64,000 nucleotides of DNA from Timonella senegalensis JC301. Lineage in GTDB: Bacteria > Actinomycetota > Actinomycetes > Actinomycetales > Cellulomonadaceae. The notes under the pieces were generated by a model that did no database searches, had not been told where the DNA came from, and worked only from the letters and a program-made list of their open reading frames with translations. Below are positions 35,558 through 44,679 of this stretch, piece by piece. The stretch is taken from assembly GCF_000312125.1 (NCBI RefSeq), contig NZ_HE978641.1, positions 271,533-335,532 of the forward strand. Reading direction: 5' to 3'. The translations under genes and the position numbers were made by a program. Each line of letters opens with the position of its first letter. The stretch's first letter is position 1.

Positions 35558-36358
35558 TCAGTTGCAGTTCGCGTCGGAGACCTGAACGACGATCTCTGGC
35601 ACCTTTCCAAACGCGATTTCTTCCGCAATGCGCTCCTGCACCTTGGTGTACAGGGCGCTCGGGTAAATCCTTGACGGAGCCTCGGCCCCGACCATCGTGT
35701 AAACGATGACGTCCTCCATGGCCTCAACAGCGTCATAGGACGTAGTGCGAGCCTGTGGGGAGGTGCCGAGTGCGGCAGCGACGCTGTTGAGAAGGCTCCT
35801 GCCCTGTCCGACCTCACACGATGAAATCACGTGTTCGAGATCAATTTGGGCTGCACTCTTTGAAGGCCAAGAGCGGCGGATAGCTAGTTCAGCGTGGGCT
35901 CTCGCAAGGGCGTACTCAATCTCTTGGTAGCTTGCGTCCACGACCCATGCTCGATCCACCGAAATCTCGCCGTCAGATTCGACCACGGCGCAGGTGTTTT
36001 GCTCCTCGCACAGGGCTTCGTCTGAGTAGTTCACGATGACGGAATCGAACGCAGCCGGGAAGGCTAGGTAGGTATCGCGAACTTCTTGCAGCTTGAGGTC
36101 TTCTGTGAGTTCAAGGTGCCTCTGCCGTTGACGGGCTTCGCTCTCTTGCGATTCTGCCTCGGATTGTGCCGCCTGCGTAGCGGAATCGGAGACTTCAAGC
36201 TCGAGCTCAACAAGTTTGCTCGTAGTTGCGTCACTTGATGTGTCTTCTTGGACTGCGACGATGTCCGAGGAGGACGCTGAGAAAATGCCGAGGCCGGCCG
36301 CGAGTGCCATCCCGCATGTCATGACAATGGCGATAACAAGCATTAGTGCCTTGTTCAT
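35558..36358 (-). CDS. Secreted or N-terminally anchored hypothetical protein, 266 aa
   Basis: ATG 36358 (M-N-K-A-L-M-L-V-I-A-I-V-M-T-C-G-M-A-L-A-A-G), a signal peptide or anchor. A charged coiled-coil-like stretch rich in Glu/Gln/Arg (about 45-100) follows, then a C-terminal domain with four Cys. No family recognised. The 300 bp upstream (36359-36667) holds no recognisable gene. Confidence 0.6.
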   Translation of the reverse strand: MNKALMLVIAIVMTCGMALAAGLGIFSASSSDIVAVQEDTSSDATTSKLVELELEVSDSATQAAQSEAESQESEARQRQRHLELTEDLKLQEVRDTYLAFPAAFDSVIVNYSDEALCEEQNTCAVVESDGEISVDRAWVVDASYQEIEYALARAHAELAIRRSWPSKSAAQIDLEHVISSCEVGQGRSLLNSVAAALGTSPQARTTSYDAVEAMEDVIVYTMVGAEAPSRIYPSALYTKVQERIAEEIAFGKVPEIVVQVSDANCN

Positions 36359-36667
36359 GCCATTCCCAACGTGGACATTGAGTTCTCCGAAGTTTACCGT
36401 GATGCCCTGACCAGTGCTTTCAGCTGTGCATGCGTCATTGCATCGTGATGTTGGTGCGGGAGCCACATGACGCCCGCCACATTTGGCACTCACTTTACTA
36501 AGTTTTGACGCTGTTGTCATTTCTGACCACGTGCCAAGTTTTCGCGTTGGAAAGCGCCTCACGGCAGGTTCCACAACCACTCACGCGACTGAAGGTAAAG
36601 GTCAACTTTACTTTCAGCCTCGTGCCAAGAAACTAGTTTCGGTGGTGGAAGTTCATCCCACGCGGGA

Positions 36668-37981
36668 TTACTTTGCCGCCTTGGCGGTCTTGGAAACCTC
36701 TGCCCCTGCAAACTCAAAGTGCCATGGCTCAGGCTTCTCACGCTGAGCCCAATCAGGAGAGATCCACCCGTACTCCGGACCGTGCTTAACGAGCCAGTTA
36801 CGCTCTGCGGTGTTCCACTGAGCTTCAGGTCCCCTGAGGTCGAGTGCAAGTCCCCACCCGTGGTTGGAGTATCCCGGAGGGGCTGCGAGCCAGCCCTTTG
36901 CAGCCTTGGTTGAAACCTGCGATGCATACGAGCGATAGGAGTCAGTCATCGTAATGTGACGACCGAACTGCTCCTTGAAGGCCTTGCTCATTTCGGCGAA
37001 CATGATCGCGGCATCGTTGCGGAGGTAGTGGCCCTTTGCCGTCGCGATCTCGGTCATCTTCGACATCGGGATGCGACCGTTCTGGAAGTCCGAGGAACTC
37101 AGGTTTGCCGAGAGAGCCCTTTCCCACGCGGAACGGAAGCGAGCTTCCTCGACCTCCTTGACTGCGGTCACCTTGAGGGCGCCGCCCTGGAGGAGTTTCT
37201 CGAGCCGAGCGGTGGCTGCAACAACCCGGTCCAGATCGGACTCTTCGAGTTCAACAGAAACCGGCTCGTTGCCAACAAGGATGAGGGCTGCGGTCGCACT
37301 CGCCGGCTCGCCCGTGCTTTCGTCTGCGCCATTAGGCTCGTCAGCAGTGAGCGTCTCGATCGCTGCTGCAGTGGCTTCATCTGAAGCCTTCTCAACGTCC
37401 TCATCCGCGGAACTGGACTTGTTGGTGGACGCACCAGAATCGTCGGAAGTCTTGTCATCAGTGGCGGGGAGCGCGGAGCGCTACGAGGATGCCGAACGCG
37501 ACGCCTTGTCCTGGCTGCGGCCACTGACAATCTCAGCTTCCTGCTCTATACCAGCCAGCAGGGCTTTGAGTTCCTTTGTGGCAGCTGCAACCTTCGGGCT
37601 GTCGCTGACGTTCATGGTGTCCGCGTTGTTCAGGACCTCAGCGGCGCGCATGACGGCTTCGTCTGCAGCGGATTCGGCAACGACAATCTCTGCCTGATCT
37701 GGCAGTGCGCGAGCCTCTTCCGAAGCACCGTCAGCAATTGCGGAATCAGCGAATGTGGCGCTCGCGCCCTGTGCAATGCCGGCACCGATGATTCCCGCGA
37801 GCGCAACGCCCGCGGCAGCCGCTGGCTTCCGCAGCACGCCGGGCTTGGACTCCACTGGAGCCTTGCGGGAGCTGGCACGGTAAGCGCCCTCGGGTGCGTC
37901 GACCATTGAAAGCGGAGACGGAGCACTCACGGCGCTACGACTCGATTTAGGCGCAACGCGCTTTCCTCGTACTGCAGCCAT
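36668..37981 (-). pseudogene. M15 (VanY-type) D,D-carboxypeptidase gene interrupted by one in-frame TAG
   Basis: One continuous frame from ATG 37981 (MAAVRGKRVAPKSS, after AAGGTGAT) to 36668, broken only by TAG at 37481-37483. Part 1 (about 166 residues) has a transmembrane segment (V-A-L-A-G-I-I-G-A-G-I-A). The linker continues seamlessly after the stop (R-S-A-L-P-A-T-D-D-K-T-S). Part 2 holds the peptidase: S-Y-R-S-Y-A-S-Q-V, G-Y-S-N-H-G-W-G-L-A-L-D-L and E-P-W-H-F-E-F, the VanY metal and catalytic motifs. The enzyme would trim peptidoglycan stem peptides. It may be a recent nonsense mutation, a sequencing error or stop readthrough. Confidence 0.85.
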
Positions 37982-38289
37982 CAAATATCACCTTGGTCCT
38001 TGCGGCGGAGATCCGCCCTGGGGGTTGGGGCACACGGCACAGCAACGCGATGGTAACGCTGGGTCCCGTGGAGTGCGGCCGCAAGGCTGTCCAGGCTTTG
38101 GTGCGCACAGGTTGGTCAAACTTTGGTGGTTCAGTGGCCCTGCCCGTCGGACTCCATGGGGAGTTCTATCCGGTATGCAGTGCCCTTTGAGCCTCGACTA
38201 GTGTCACATATCGATAACAAAAGGCCAATGACCTGCAACACAGTGTTGAAACGTCACTGCGGGGAAATGCCGGTGGCCTGCAGAAAAGA

Positions 38290-38339
38290 AGCCGGAGCCT
38301 CCGCAAATGTGGCCCATGCCACACGCGGATGCTCCGGCT
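38290..38339. terminator. Long hairpin downstream of MFS gene 1
   Basis: AGCCGGAGC..TCCGC..GTGGC pairs with GCCAC..GCGGA..GCTCCGGCT, with small bulges, close to the end of the minus-strand MFS gene. 37982-38289 otherwise contains no convincing gene. Confidence 0.75.
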
Positions 38340-38369
38340 TGTTGTTCAGTTTATTGCTGAGGTTTTCGC

Positions 38370-39965
38370 TCAGACCGAGCGTTCATGCGCCACCACATGT
38401 GGAGCGCTTTCAAGGCGAGAATCGACCTGACCGCTCGCGCTCTCATCTGCTGTTGAGATAACGTCCTCCACCGAGGTAGCAAGAGCCTTCGGCCGGATGA
38501 AGCAGAGAAGTACCGCAGCAATCAGCAGCAGCGGGATGAACCGGAGGAAGATCGGGATGAGCGCCTGGTTGTACGAGAGGACTACGGCCTCACGCACCGG
38601 TTCAGGAAGCCCATGGACGAGCGCAGGGGTGAACGAGTTCGCACCACCAGATCCCACTGCGGCGTCCCCAAACTGCGCAAGGTTCTTGTTGGCATAGTCG
38701 ATGAGCCGGGAGGCAAATACCGATCCGACAATCGCGGAGCCCAGCGTGGAACCAACCTGACGGAAGTAGTTCGTGGCCGCAGTAGCCGTTCCCACGACGC
38801 GCACAGGGAAGGAGTTCTGCACGATCAGAGTAAGGAGCTGCATCGAAGTACCAAGGCCCAGCCCGAGAACCGAAAGGTACGTAGCAATGAGCCACACAGG
38901 AGTGTCCACCTTGATGGTGGACAACAGGAACAGCGAGAGCGCCACAATCAGGGAACCAATGATGGGCAGCGGCTTGTACTTGCCAGTCTTGGATACGAAC
39001 ACTCCGGATGCCGTAGCAACCACGAGCAGAACCATCATCATCGGCGCCATCAGCAGACCTGCCACCGAGGCCGAGTACCCACCCGCCATCTGGAGGTAAG
39101 TAGGCATATACCCGACCGCACCAAACATGGCTATGGACGTGAAGAGTGCCGCGAGCGTAACCAAGTTGAAGTTGCGGTCCCGGAACAGGTAGAGCGGCAT
39201 GATTGGCTCTGCAGCCTTGGACTCTGCAAACAAAAATGCAGCGCCCGAAACAACCGCAACCGCGAAGAGGCCGAGCACTTGGACCGAGGACCACGCGTAC
39301 GTGTTACCGCCCCACGTAAGAGCAAGGACGAGAGACGCAGTCGCAACTGCCATGAGCATCATGCCTGCGTAGTCAATCTTTGGACGCTGGTCATAGGTGC
39401 GCTTTGGAATGTGTAGGAACAAGATCGTGGCGATCATCGCGAGAATACCGAGCGGCAGGTTCATCCAGAATGCCCAACGCCAGCCTGGCCCCTCAGTGAA
39501 CCAGCCACCGAGAAGCGGTCCAGCCACGGACGACACAGCGAACGCGGCACCCATGATTCCCATGTACTTGCCGCGCTCACGCGCAGGAATCACGTCAGCG
39601 ATTGCAGCCTGAGAAAGGATCATGAGGCCACCACCACCGATACCCTGCACGGCACGCGCGGCAATGAGTTCATTCATCGAATCAGACAGGCCACCAAGGA
39701 CTGAACCAATGATGAAGAGGGTAATCGCAAACAGCAGCAGCGGTTTGCGACCCATGAGGTCTGACAACTTGCCGTAGATAGGCATCATGATCGTCAGTGC
39801 AAGGATGAAGGCTGTAATGACCCAGGTCATGTGCTCAACGCCGTTAAGCTCGCCCACAATGGTGGGAAGCGCACTCGACAGAACAGTCTGCCCCAGCGAG
39901 GACATAAATTGCGTCACCATCAAGCCCGCAAACAGCAGCTTGATGGAGTTCTTTTGTTTGGTCAC
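38370..39965 (-). CDS. MFS drug exporter, DHA2 (EmrB/QacA) family, paralogue 1
   Basis: 531 residues, 14 predicted helices. Motif A G-K-L-S-D-L-M-G-R-K, motif [17 protein letters not shown] and the D1-like Q-T-V-L-S-S-A-L-P-T-I-V-G are all present. Its start overlaps the TetR gene by 4 bp, so regulator and pump are one transcript. Clear paralogue of the MFS gene at 47498. Proton-driven multidrug export is the family role; substrates unknown. Confidence 0.92.
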   Translation of the reverse strand: MTKQKNSIKLLFAGLMVTQFMSSLGQTVLSSALPTIVGELNGVEHMTWVITAFILALTIMMPIYGKLSDLMGRKPLLLFAITLFIIGSVLGGLSDSMNELIAARAVQGIGGGGLMILSQAAIADVIPARERGKYMGIMGAAFAVSSVAGPLLGGWFTEGPGWRWAFWMNLPLGILAMIATILFLHIPKRTYDQRPKIDYAGMMLMAVATASLVLALTWGGNTYAWSSVQVLGLFAVAVVSGAAFLFAESKAAEPIMPLYLFRDRNFNLVTLAALFTSIAMFGAVGYMPTYLQMAGGYSASVAGLLMAPMMMVLLVVATASGVFVSKTGKYKPLPIIGSLIVALSLFLLSTIKVDTPVWLIATYLSVLGLGLGTSMQLLTLIVQNSFPVRVVGTATAATNYFRQVGSTLGSAIVGSVFASRLIDYANKNLAQFGDAAVGSGGANSFTPALVHGLPEPVREAVVLSYNQALIPIFLRFIPLLLIAAVLLCFIRPKALATSVEDVISTADESASGQVDSRLESAPHVVAHERSV

Positions 39966-40582
39966 TTAGTTTCCTTCATTACCTGTCGGAACACCTCGAG
40001 AGCAGCGCGGACATGCTCCGAAGACTCCTTGGTTATTGCGTCTGGGTGCGTGATGAACGTGTATCGGGCAACTGAGCCAGCAAGGATGATCATCGCGCGC
40101 GTACGCTCATCGAGGCTGGAGTAATAGTGAGGGCCTTGGGGGTCTAACCCCTTCTCCACAGCCATACTTTCAATCACAACGCCCTCGCACGCACCAATAT
40201 GCCTCGAGATGTTGAGCCGAAATGACGCATGCGCCTTGAGGAGTTTGGCCCGCTCAAGGAAAGCCGAGCGATCAACGATGGATTCCCTGATCACGCCAAA
40301 AAGTACAACAACGACCGTGTCGAGTTGATTCTCGACTTCCTGTTGCGTGAGGCACTCAGCCTGTGTGGCAGTGAGCCGAGGGGAGCGCAGCCCAAAAACT
40401 GCATCTTCCTTGCTCCGAAAGTAGTTGAAGAACGTACGTTGTGAGACGCCAGCTTCGGCGGCGATCTCTTCCACCGTGGGTTCCGAATCTTCAATGACCG
40501 TCATGCGGTACGCCGCCCGGTGAATCGCACGGTATGCGTCGATCCGGTTTTGCTCACGGCGAGTTAAGTCTGACTTTTCCAC
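39962..40582 (-). CDS. TetR-family regulator of the adjacent MFS pump
   Basis: 206 residues from GTG 40582. N-terminal HTH: T-V-E-E-I-A-A-E-A-G-V-S-Q-R-T-F-F-N-Y-F-R-S-K-E-D-A-V. The C-terminal ligand domain is divergent as usual. A 26-bp palindrome lies 14 bp upstream of its start, between it and the RND gene, so it probably represses both the tetR-MFS operon and the pump. Confidence 0.9.
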   Translation of the reverse strand: MEKSDLTRREQNRIDAYRAIHRAAYRMTVIEDSEPTVEEIAAEAGVSQRTFFNYFRSKEDAVFGLRSPRLTATQAECLTQQEVENQLDTVVVVLFGVIRESIVDRSAFLERAKLLKAHASFRLNISRHIGACEGVVIESMAVEKGLDPQGPHYYSSLDERTRAMIILAGSVARYTFITHPDAITKESSEHVRAALEVFRQVMKETK

Positions 40583-40595
40583 CGTTTCACTTTAT

Positions 40596-40621
40596 GCAGT
40601 TGTGCAAGTTTGCACAACTGC
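40596..40621. promoter_or_regulatory. TetR operator palindrome
   Basis: 12-bp perfect arms, GCAGTTGTGCAA and TTGCACAACTGC, separated by GT. Located in the divergent tetR/RND intergenic region. Confidence 0.8.
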
Positions 40622-40867
40622 AAAACAATGTAGGCTGGCACACAGCGCAAAACCTGGAAGCAGGGAACTTTTGCGCGCTAGACACGGTTCCTCCTACTGT
40701 GGGAACGCATCCACTGAGAGATGGTGCGCTCGTTCCCGCACCACGGAATGCAACACACAGTGCACCACACGGCACGCCTCAATCGGGCATTGCCTCGTGA
40801 CCAGCAATCGACCGCCGCACTCACCCCAGTCGACGACCCACCGAAAAAAGAGCACTAGGGACCCCGC

Positions 40868-43800
40868 GTGAGCAAACTAGCCAACCTAAGCCTCGCGAAC
40901 CGCGCCGCAATCGCGCTGTTCACAATAATCATCGCTCTCGGCGGCCTGCTCTCCATGAGCAAGCTCAAACAAGAGCTCATCCCAAGCATCTCCCTTCCGA
41001 TCGCATCCGTGGTCACCGCACTGCCCGGCGGCAGCCCCGAGGTGATTGATGCCCAGGTCTCTGCTCCCCTCGCCAAGGCACTAGAGAACGTGGACGGCGT
41101 CACCGAAGTCGCCACGACCTCAGCCACCAACCTGTCCTCGATATCACTCACCACCGAGTACGGAATCAACCAGAGCACCCTGCGCGCCGATCTGAAGGCC
41201 GCGATTGACACGGTCACGACCCTCCCGGAGTCCGCAACCACTCCGAACATCTTCTTTGGCTCCTCAACGGACCTTCCTGTGCTTGCGCTCACCGTCACAG
41301 CCGACGAGGACATCGCCGCTCTCACATCAACCCTGAACACGGTCGTGGTCCCAGAGATCTCCCGTATCGACGGAGTTCGCGACGTCACAGCTCAGGGTGG
41401 ACTGACCCAGCGCATTGTCATCACCCCTGACCAGACCCTGCTCGCAGGGGCCAATGCCACGAGCCAGGACATCAAGGACGCTCTCGAAGCCAATGGCACC
41501 GCCTTCCCTGCCGGAACGGTGACCTCCGTTGATGGTGCACTTGCCGTTCAGACCGGATCCCTCATCACGTCCGTCAAGGACATTGAGTCACTCCCCCTCA
41601 TCGTCGAAGGCACATCCACCGCCACCATCGGCGATGTCGCTACGGTCAAGCTCAAGGACGAGGACCCCACCTCCATCACACGCACCAATGGGGAACCTTC
41701 CCTGTCGGTTTCCGTGACCGCAACCAAGGACGCAGACATCGTCGCGCTCTCGCAGGCCATCCAGGACGCTCTGCCCGGAATCGCGACCAAGGCCGGCGCA
41801 GGCACCGAGTTCACGGTCGTGTTCGACCAAGCACCGTTCATTGCCGACTCGATCAAGCACCTCGCAATCGAGGGTGTCCTCGGCCTGTTCTTCGCTGTCC
41901 TCGTGATCCTAGTGTTCCTGCTCTCCGTACGCTCGACCCTGGTAACTGCGCTATCGATCCCCCTCTCGATCCTCATGGCCTTCATCGGCCTGTACGTCTC
42001 CGGCTACTCTCTGAACCTCCTGACGCTCTCCGCGCTGACCATCACTATTGGCCGCGTGGTTGACGACTCGATTGTGGTCATCGAGAACATCAAGCGCCAC
42101 CTGTCCTACGGCACCCCCAAGAAGGAAGCCATTCTCACAGGTGTTCGCGAGGTCGCTGGAGCGATCACCGCGTCCACCTTGACCACCATCATGGTGTTTG
42201 TGCCGATCATCATCGTTGGCGGCATGGTTGGGGAACTCTTCCGGCCGTTCGGACTAACCGTTGCCATCGCAATGCTGTCCTCGCTTTTGGTCTCGCTGAC
42301 CATCGTTCCTGTCCTCGCTTACTGGTTCCTTCCGGAACAGAAGGGTGTCCTGGACCGCGAACAGATCGAGGCAGAGGCGCAGGCCAAGGAGCAGAAGTCC
42401 TGGCTCCAACGCACCTACGTTCCCGTCCTACGGCAGACCCAGAAGCACCCCGTCATCACGGTAGCCACCGCAGTGGCGCTTCTCGCCGGAACGGTCGCTT
42501 TGGCGACCCAACTCAAGACCGACTTCCTGGGCGACACCGGCCAGGACACGATCTCGGTAACTCAGGACTTCTCCTCAGGCGAATCACTCGCCAACATTTC
42601 TAAGGTCGCAGCAGAAACTGAGCAGGTCATCGCCGACACCGACGGCGTCAAGACCTCGCTCTTCACTGTGTCCACGGGCGCCAACTCCATGGCCATGCTC
42701 ATGGGAACTGGAACCACTCAGGCCACTTTCCAGATCACCACGGAGGATGACGCAGATTCCGCGGAGGTCGTAGCAACACTCGAGCAGGAACTTGCCAAAC
42801 TCGAGGCAGCTGACACCATCAAGGTCGGCGCCGAAGCAATGGGCATGTCTGGGTCCACGATCGACATTCGGGTTGACTCGGCGGAGGACCCCAAGGCTCT
42901 AGCACCGGCTGCTGACGCCGTTGCCGAAAAGGTCTCCTCCCTCAAGTACTCGGGCGATGTTGAGAACGACCGGTCCACCGTTGAGCCTCACGTCGAGGTC
43001 ACCGTGAACCGTGAGATGGCAGCCATGTATGGACTGAGCGAGATCCAGGTGTCCGGAATCGTGGCGTCGCTCCTGAGCCCGCAGGCCACCGGATCCATCC
43101 GCATGGACAACATCGACACCAAGATCTACATCGATAACGGCGTTACAATTAAGACCCTCAACCAGCTCAAGAGCACCCAACTTCCGCTCGGGTTCACGAG
43201 CCTCCCTCTGACTGACGTGGCCTCGATCGACATCGTGAAGAGCCCGACCACCGTCCGCCGCGTTCAGGGCAAGTACTCCGCCACGATCTCGGTGACGCCT
43301 GCGGCCGGTGAGTTGTCCAAGGCAACCGCCGAGATCACGGACGCGCTCGATGGTCTCGATCTACCCAAGGGTGTGACCACCACAATCGGTGGTGTCAGCC
43401 AGCAGCAGTCCGAGGCATTCAGTCAGCTTGGCCTTGCGATGCTCATCGCAATCCTCATTGTGTATGCGCTGATGGTGGCCACATTCCGTTCGCTGGTGCA
43501 GCCGCTCATCCTGCTGGTCTCGATCCCGTTCGCCGCGATCGGAGCGATCGTCGCACTGCTCATCACGGGTACTCCGCTCGGCGTAGCGCCCCTCATCGGT
43601 GCTCTCATGCTCATCGGAATTGTGGTGACCAACGCGATCGTGCTGATCGACCTGATCAACCAGTACCGCGAGCAGGGCATGAACGTGCCTGACGCAATCT
43701 TCCACGGCGCTCGCCAACGTTTGCGCCCGATCCTCATGACCGCTGCGGCGACGATCTTTGCGCTCATGCCCATGGCGCTGGGCGTCACGGGCGGTACCGG

Positions 43801-44002
43801 GTTCATCTCCAAGGACCTCGCCATCGTGGTCATCGGCGGCCTGTTCTCCTCGACGCTTCTCACGCTCGTTCTTGTCCCCGTTCTATACGAACTGATCGAG
43901 GGTTCACGCGAGCAGCGCCGCACCCGCAAGGCTGAGGAACGCGAAGCCGCCCGCCTCGCTGAGCGCGCCAACTTGGGCCTGGACACGGAGTCCGCTTCGT
44001 AG
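40868..44002 (+). CDS. RND efflux transporter (HAE1/SwrC-like)
   Basis: 1044 residues from a GTG. N-terminal helix then Q-E-L-I-P-S-I-S-L-P-I-A-S-V (the HAE1 start), large porter domains (about 35-330 and 555-830) and two helix bundles. Helix 4 carries G-R-V-V-D-D-S-I-V-V-I-E-N-I, the Asp pair of the proton relay. No periplasmic adaptor or outer-membrane channel gene is adjacent, as expected for a Gram-positive, resembling Bacillus SwrC. 245 bp of upstream DNA separate it from the operator. Substrate unknown. Confidence 0.92.
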   Translation: MSKLANLSLANRAAIALFTIIIALGGLLSMSKLKQELIPSISLPIASVVTALPGGSPEVIDAQVSAPLAKALENVDGVTEVATTSATNLSSISLTTEYGINQSTLRADLKAAIDTVTTLPESATTPNIFFGSSTDLPVLALTVTADEDIAALTSTLNTVVVPEISRIDGVRDVTAQGGLTQRIVITPDQTLLAGANATSQDIKDALEANGTAFPAGTVTSVDGALAVQTGSLITSVKDIESLPLIVEGTSTATIGDVATVKLKDEDPTSITRTNGEPSLSVSVTATKDADIVALSQAIQDALPGIATKAGAGTEFTVVFDQAPFIADSIKHLAIEGVLGLFFAVLVILVFLLSVRSTLVTALSIPLSILMAFIGLYVSGYSLNLLTLSALTITIGRVVDDSIVVIENIKRHLSYGTPKKEAILTGVREVAGAITASTLTTIMVFVPIIIVGGMVGELFRPFGLTVAIAMLSSLLVSLTIVPVLAYWFLPEQKGVLDREQIEAEAQAKEQKSWLQRTYVPVLRQTQKHPVITVATAVALLAGTVALATQLKTDFLGDTGQDTISVTQDFSSGESLANISKVAAETEQVIADTDGVKTSLFTVSTGANSMAMLMGTGTTQATFQITTEDDADSAEVVATLEQELAKLEAADTIKVGAEAMGMSGSTIDIRVDSAEDPKALAPAADAVAEKVSSLKYSGDVENDRSTVEPHVEVTVNREMAAMYGLSEIQVSGIVASLLSPQATGSIRMDNIDTKIYIDNGVTIKTLNQLKSTQLPLGFTSLPLTDVASIDIVKSPTTVRRVQGKYSATISVTPAAGELSKATAEITDALDGLDLPKGVTTTIGGVSQQQSEAFSQLGLAMLIAILIVYALMVATFRSLVQPLILLVSIPFAAIGAIVALLITGTPLGVAPLIGALMLIGIVVTNAIVLIDLINQYREQGMNVPDAIFHGARQRLRPILMTAAATIFALMPMALGVTGGTGFISKDLAIVVIGGLFSSTLLTLVLVPVLYELIEGSREQRRTRKAEEREAARLAERANLGLDTESAS

Positions 44003-44019
44003 TGGGCCGCCCCGCTACG

Positions 44020-44078
44020 CGGGACTGCTAAAACCTGATTAACGACGAGATGGCCGGGAAGTCCCAGCCATCTCGTCG
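44020..44078 (+). terminator. Hairpin - motif - hairpin module after RND gene
   Basis: CCCGC-TAC-GCGGG, then TGATTAACGACGAGA (44036-44050), then CGACGAGATGGC/GCCATCTCGTCG (44043-44078). The motif overlaps the second stem. Confidence 0.7.
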
Positions 44079-44179
44079 CGCTTTGCCCGCTTGGGTACGG
44101 GTCCCCTTATCCATCGTGTAACAATCAGCCCACCGGGAACAGTAGAGAGTAGGAAACAAACCTAACGAAGGGAAGCATC

Positions 44180-44545
44180 GTGAAAGACGCGCGGACAGCA
44201 CAACGCTCGTTCCTTCTCCTTGCGATCTGCGCGGCGCTGCTCCTCAGTGCTCTTGTCATCGGGCAGATAAGACGCGCAGACAACAGTGATTCCATTCCTG
44301 GCGTTGCTTTCCTCAACGCCCATAGCCAGATGTCTCCCATTGACTTAGCCAGCCACAACTACCAACTCCTCGTGGGCTCATTGTTCCTACACAGCCCTGA
44401 TAAGTGGGCTGGAGCCACGTTCGAAGATGGTGTTCTAGTGGTTCGATACACCGGTCAGACCAAGGACGAGGCGATCAGGGAACTTCAACTCATCGGCGTC
44501 CGTAGCGGCGTGATCCTGCTCCCCGTGGATGGGCCCACCACCTGA
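44180..44545 (+). CDS. Hypothetical membrane-anchored protein, 121 aa
   Basis: GTG 44180 after GAAGGGAAG. One N-terminal helix (F-L-L-L-A-I-C-A-A-L-L-L-S-A-L-V-I-G), then a short extracytoplasmic domain. No family recognised. Moderately supported by the ribosome binding site and isolated position between two terminators. Confidence 0.6.
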   Translation: MKDARTAQRSFLLLAICAALLLSALVIGQIRRADNSDSIPGVAFLNAHSQMSPIDLASHNYQLLVGSLFLHSPDKWAGATFEDGVLVVRYTGQTKDEAIRELQLIGVRSGVILLPVDGPTT

Positions 44546-44622
44546 GGCTCTCGCACGGCGCACTTGAGCGACGTGGCTTTCGCACCACGCTGAGAAGCCG
44601 CAGCACGGACGGAACGCAGGTG

Positions 44623-44637
44623 AATCGTCGTAAATCA
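44623..44637 (-). repeat. Dispersed 15-mer motif copy (TGATTTACGACGATT)
   Basis: Full consensus match, directly following the rlmN terminator on the minus strand. Confidence 0.65.
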
Positions 44638-44670
44638 AAAGCGGCCCACCCTTCAGGGTGAGCCGCTTCT
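44637..44670 (-). terminator. Terminator after rlmN
   Basis: AAGCGGCTCACCCT pairs with AGGGTGGGCCGCTT; TTTT follows and runs into the 15-mer motif. Confidence 0.85.
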
Positions 44671-44679
44671 GTGTGTCTA

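Noticed and set aside
41045-43986. Several antisense frames inside the RND gene
   Set aside because: Shadows produced by the biased codon use of the real 1044-codon gene.
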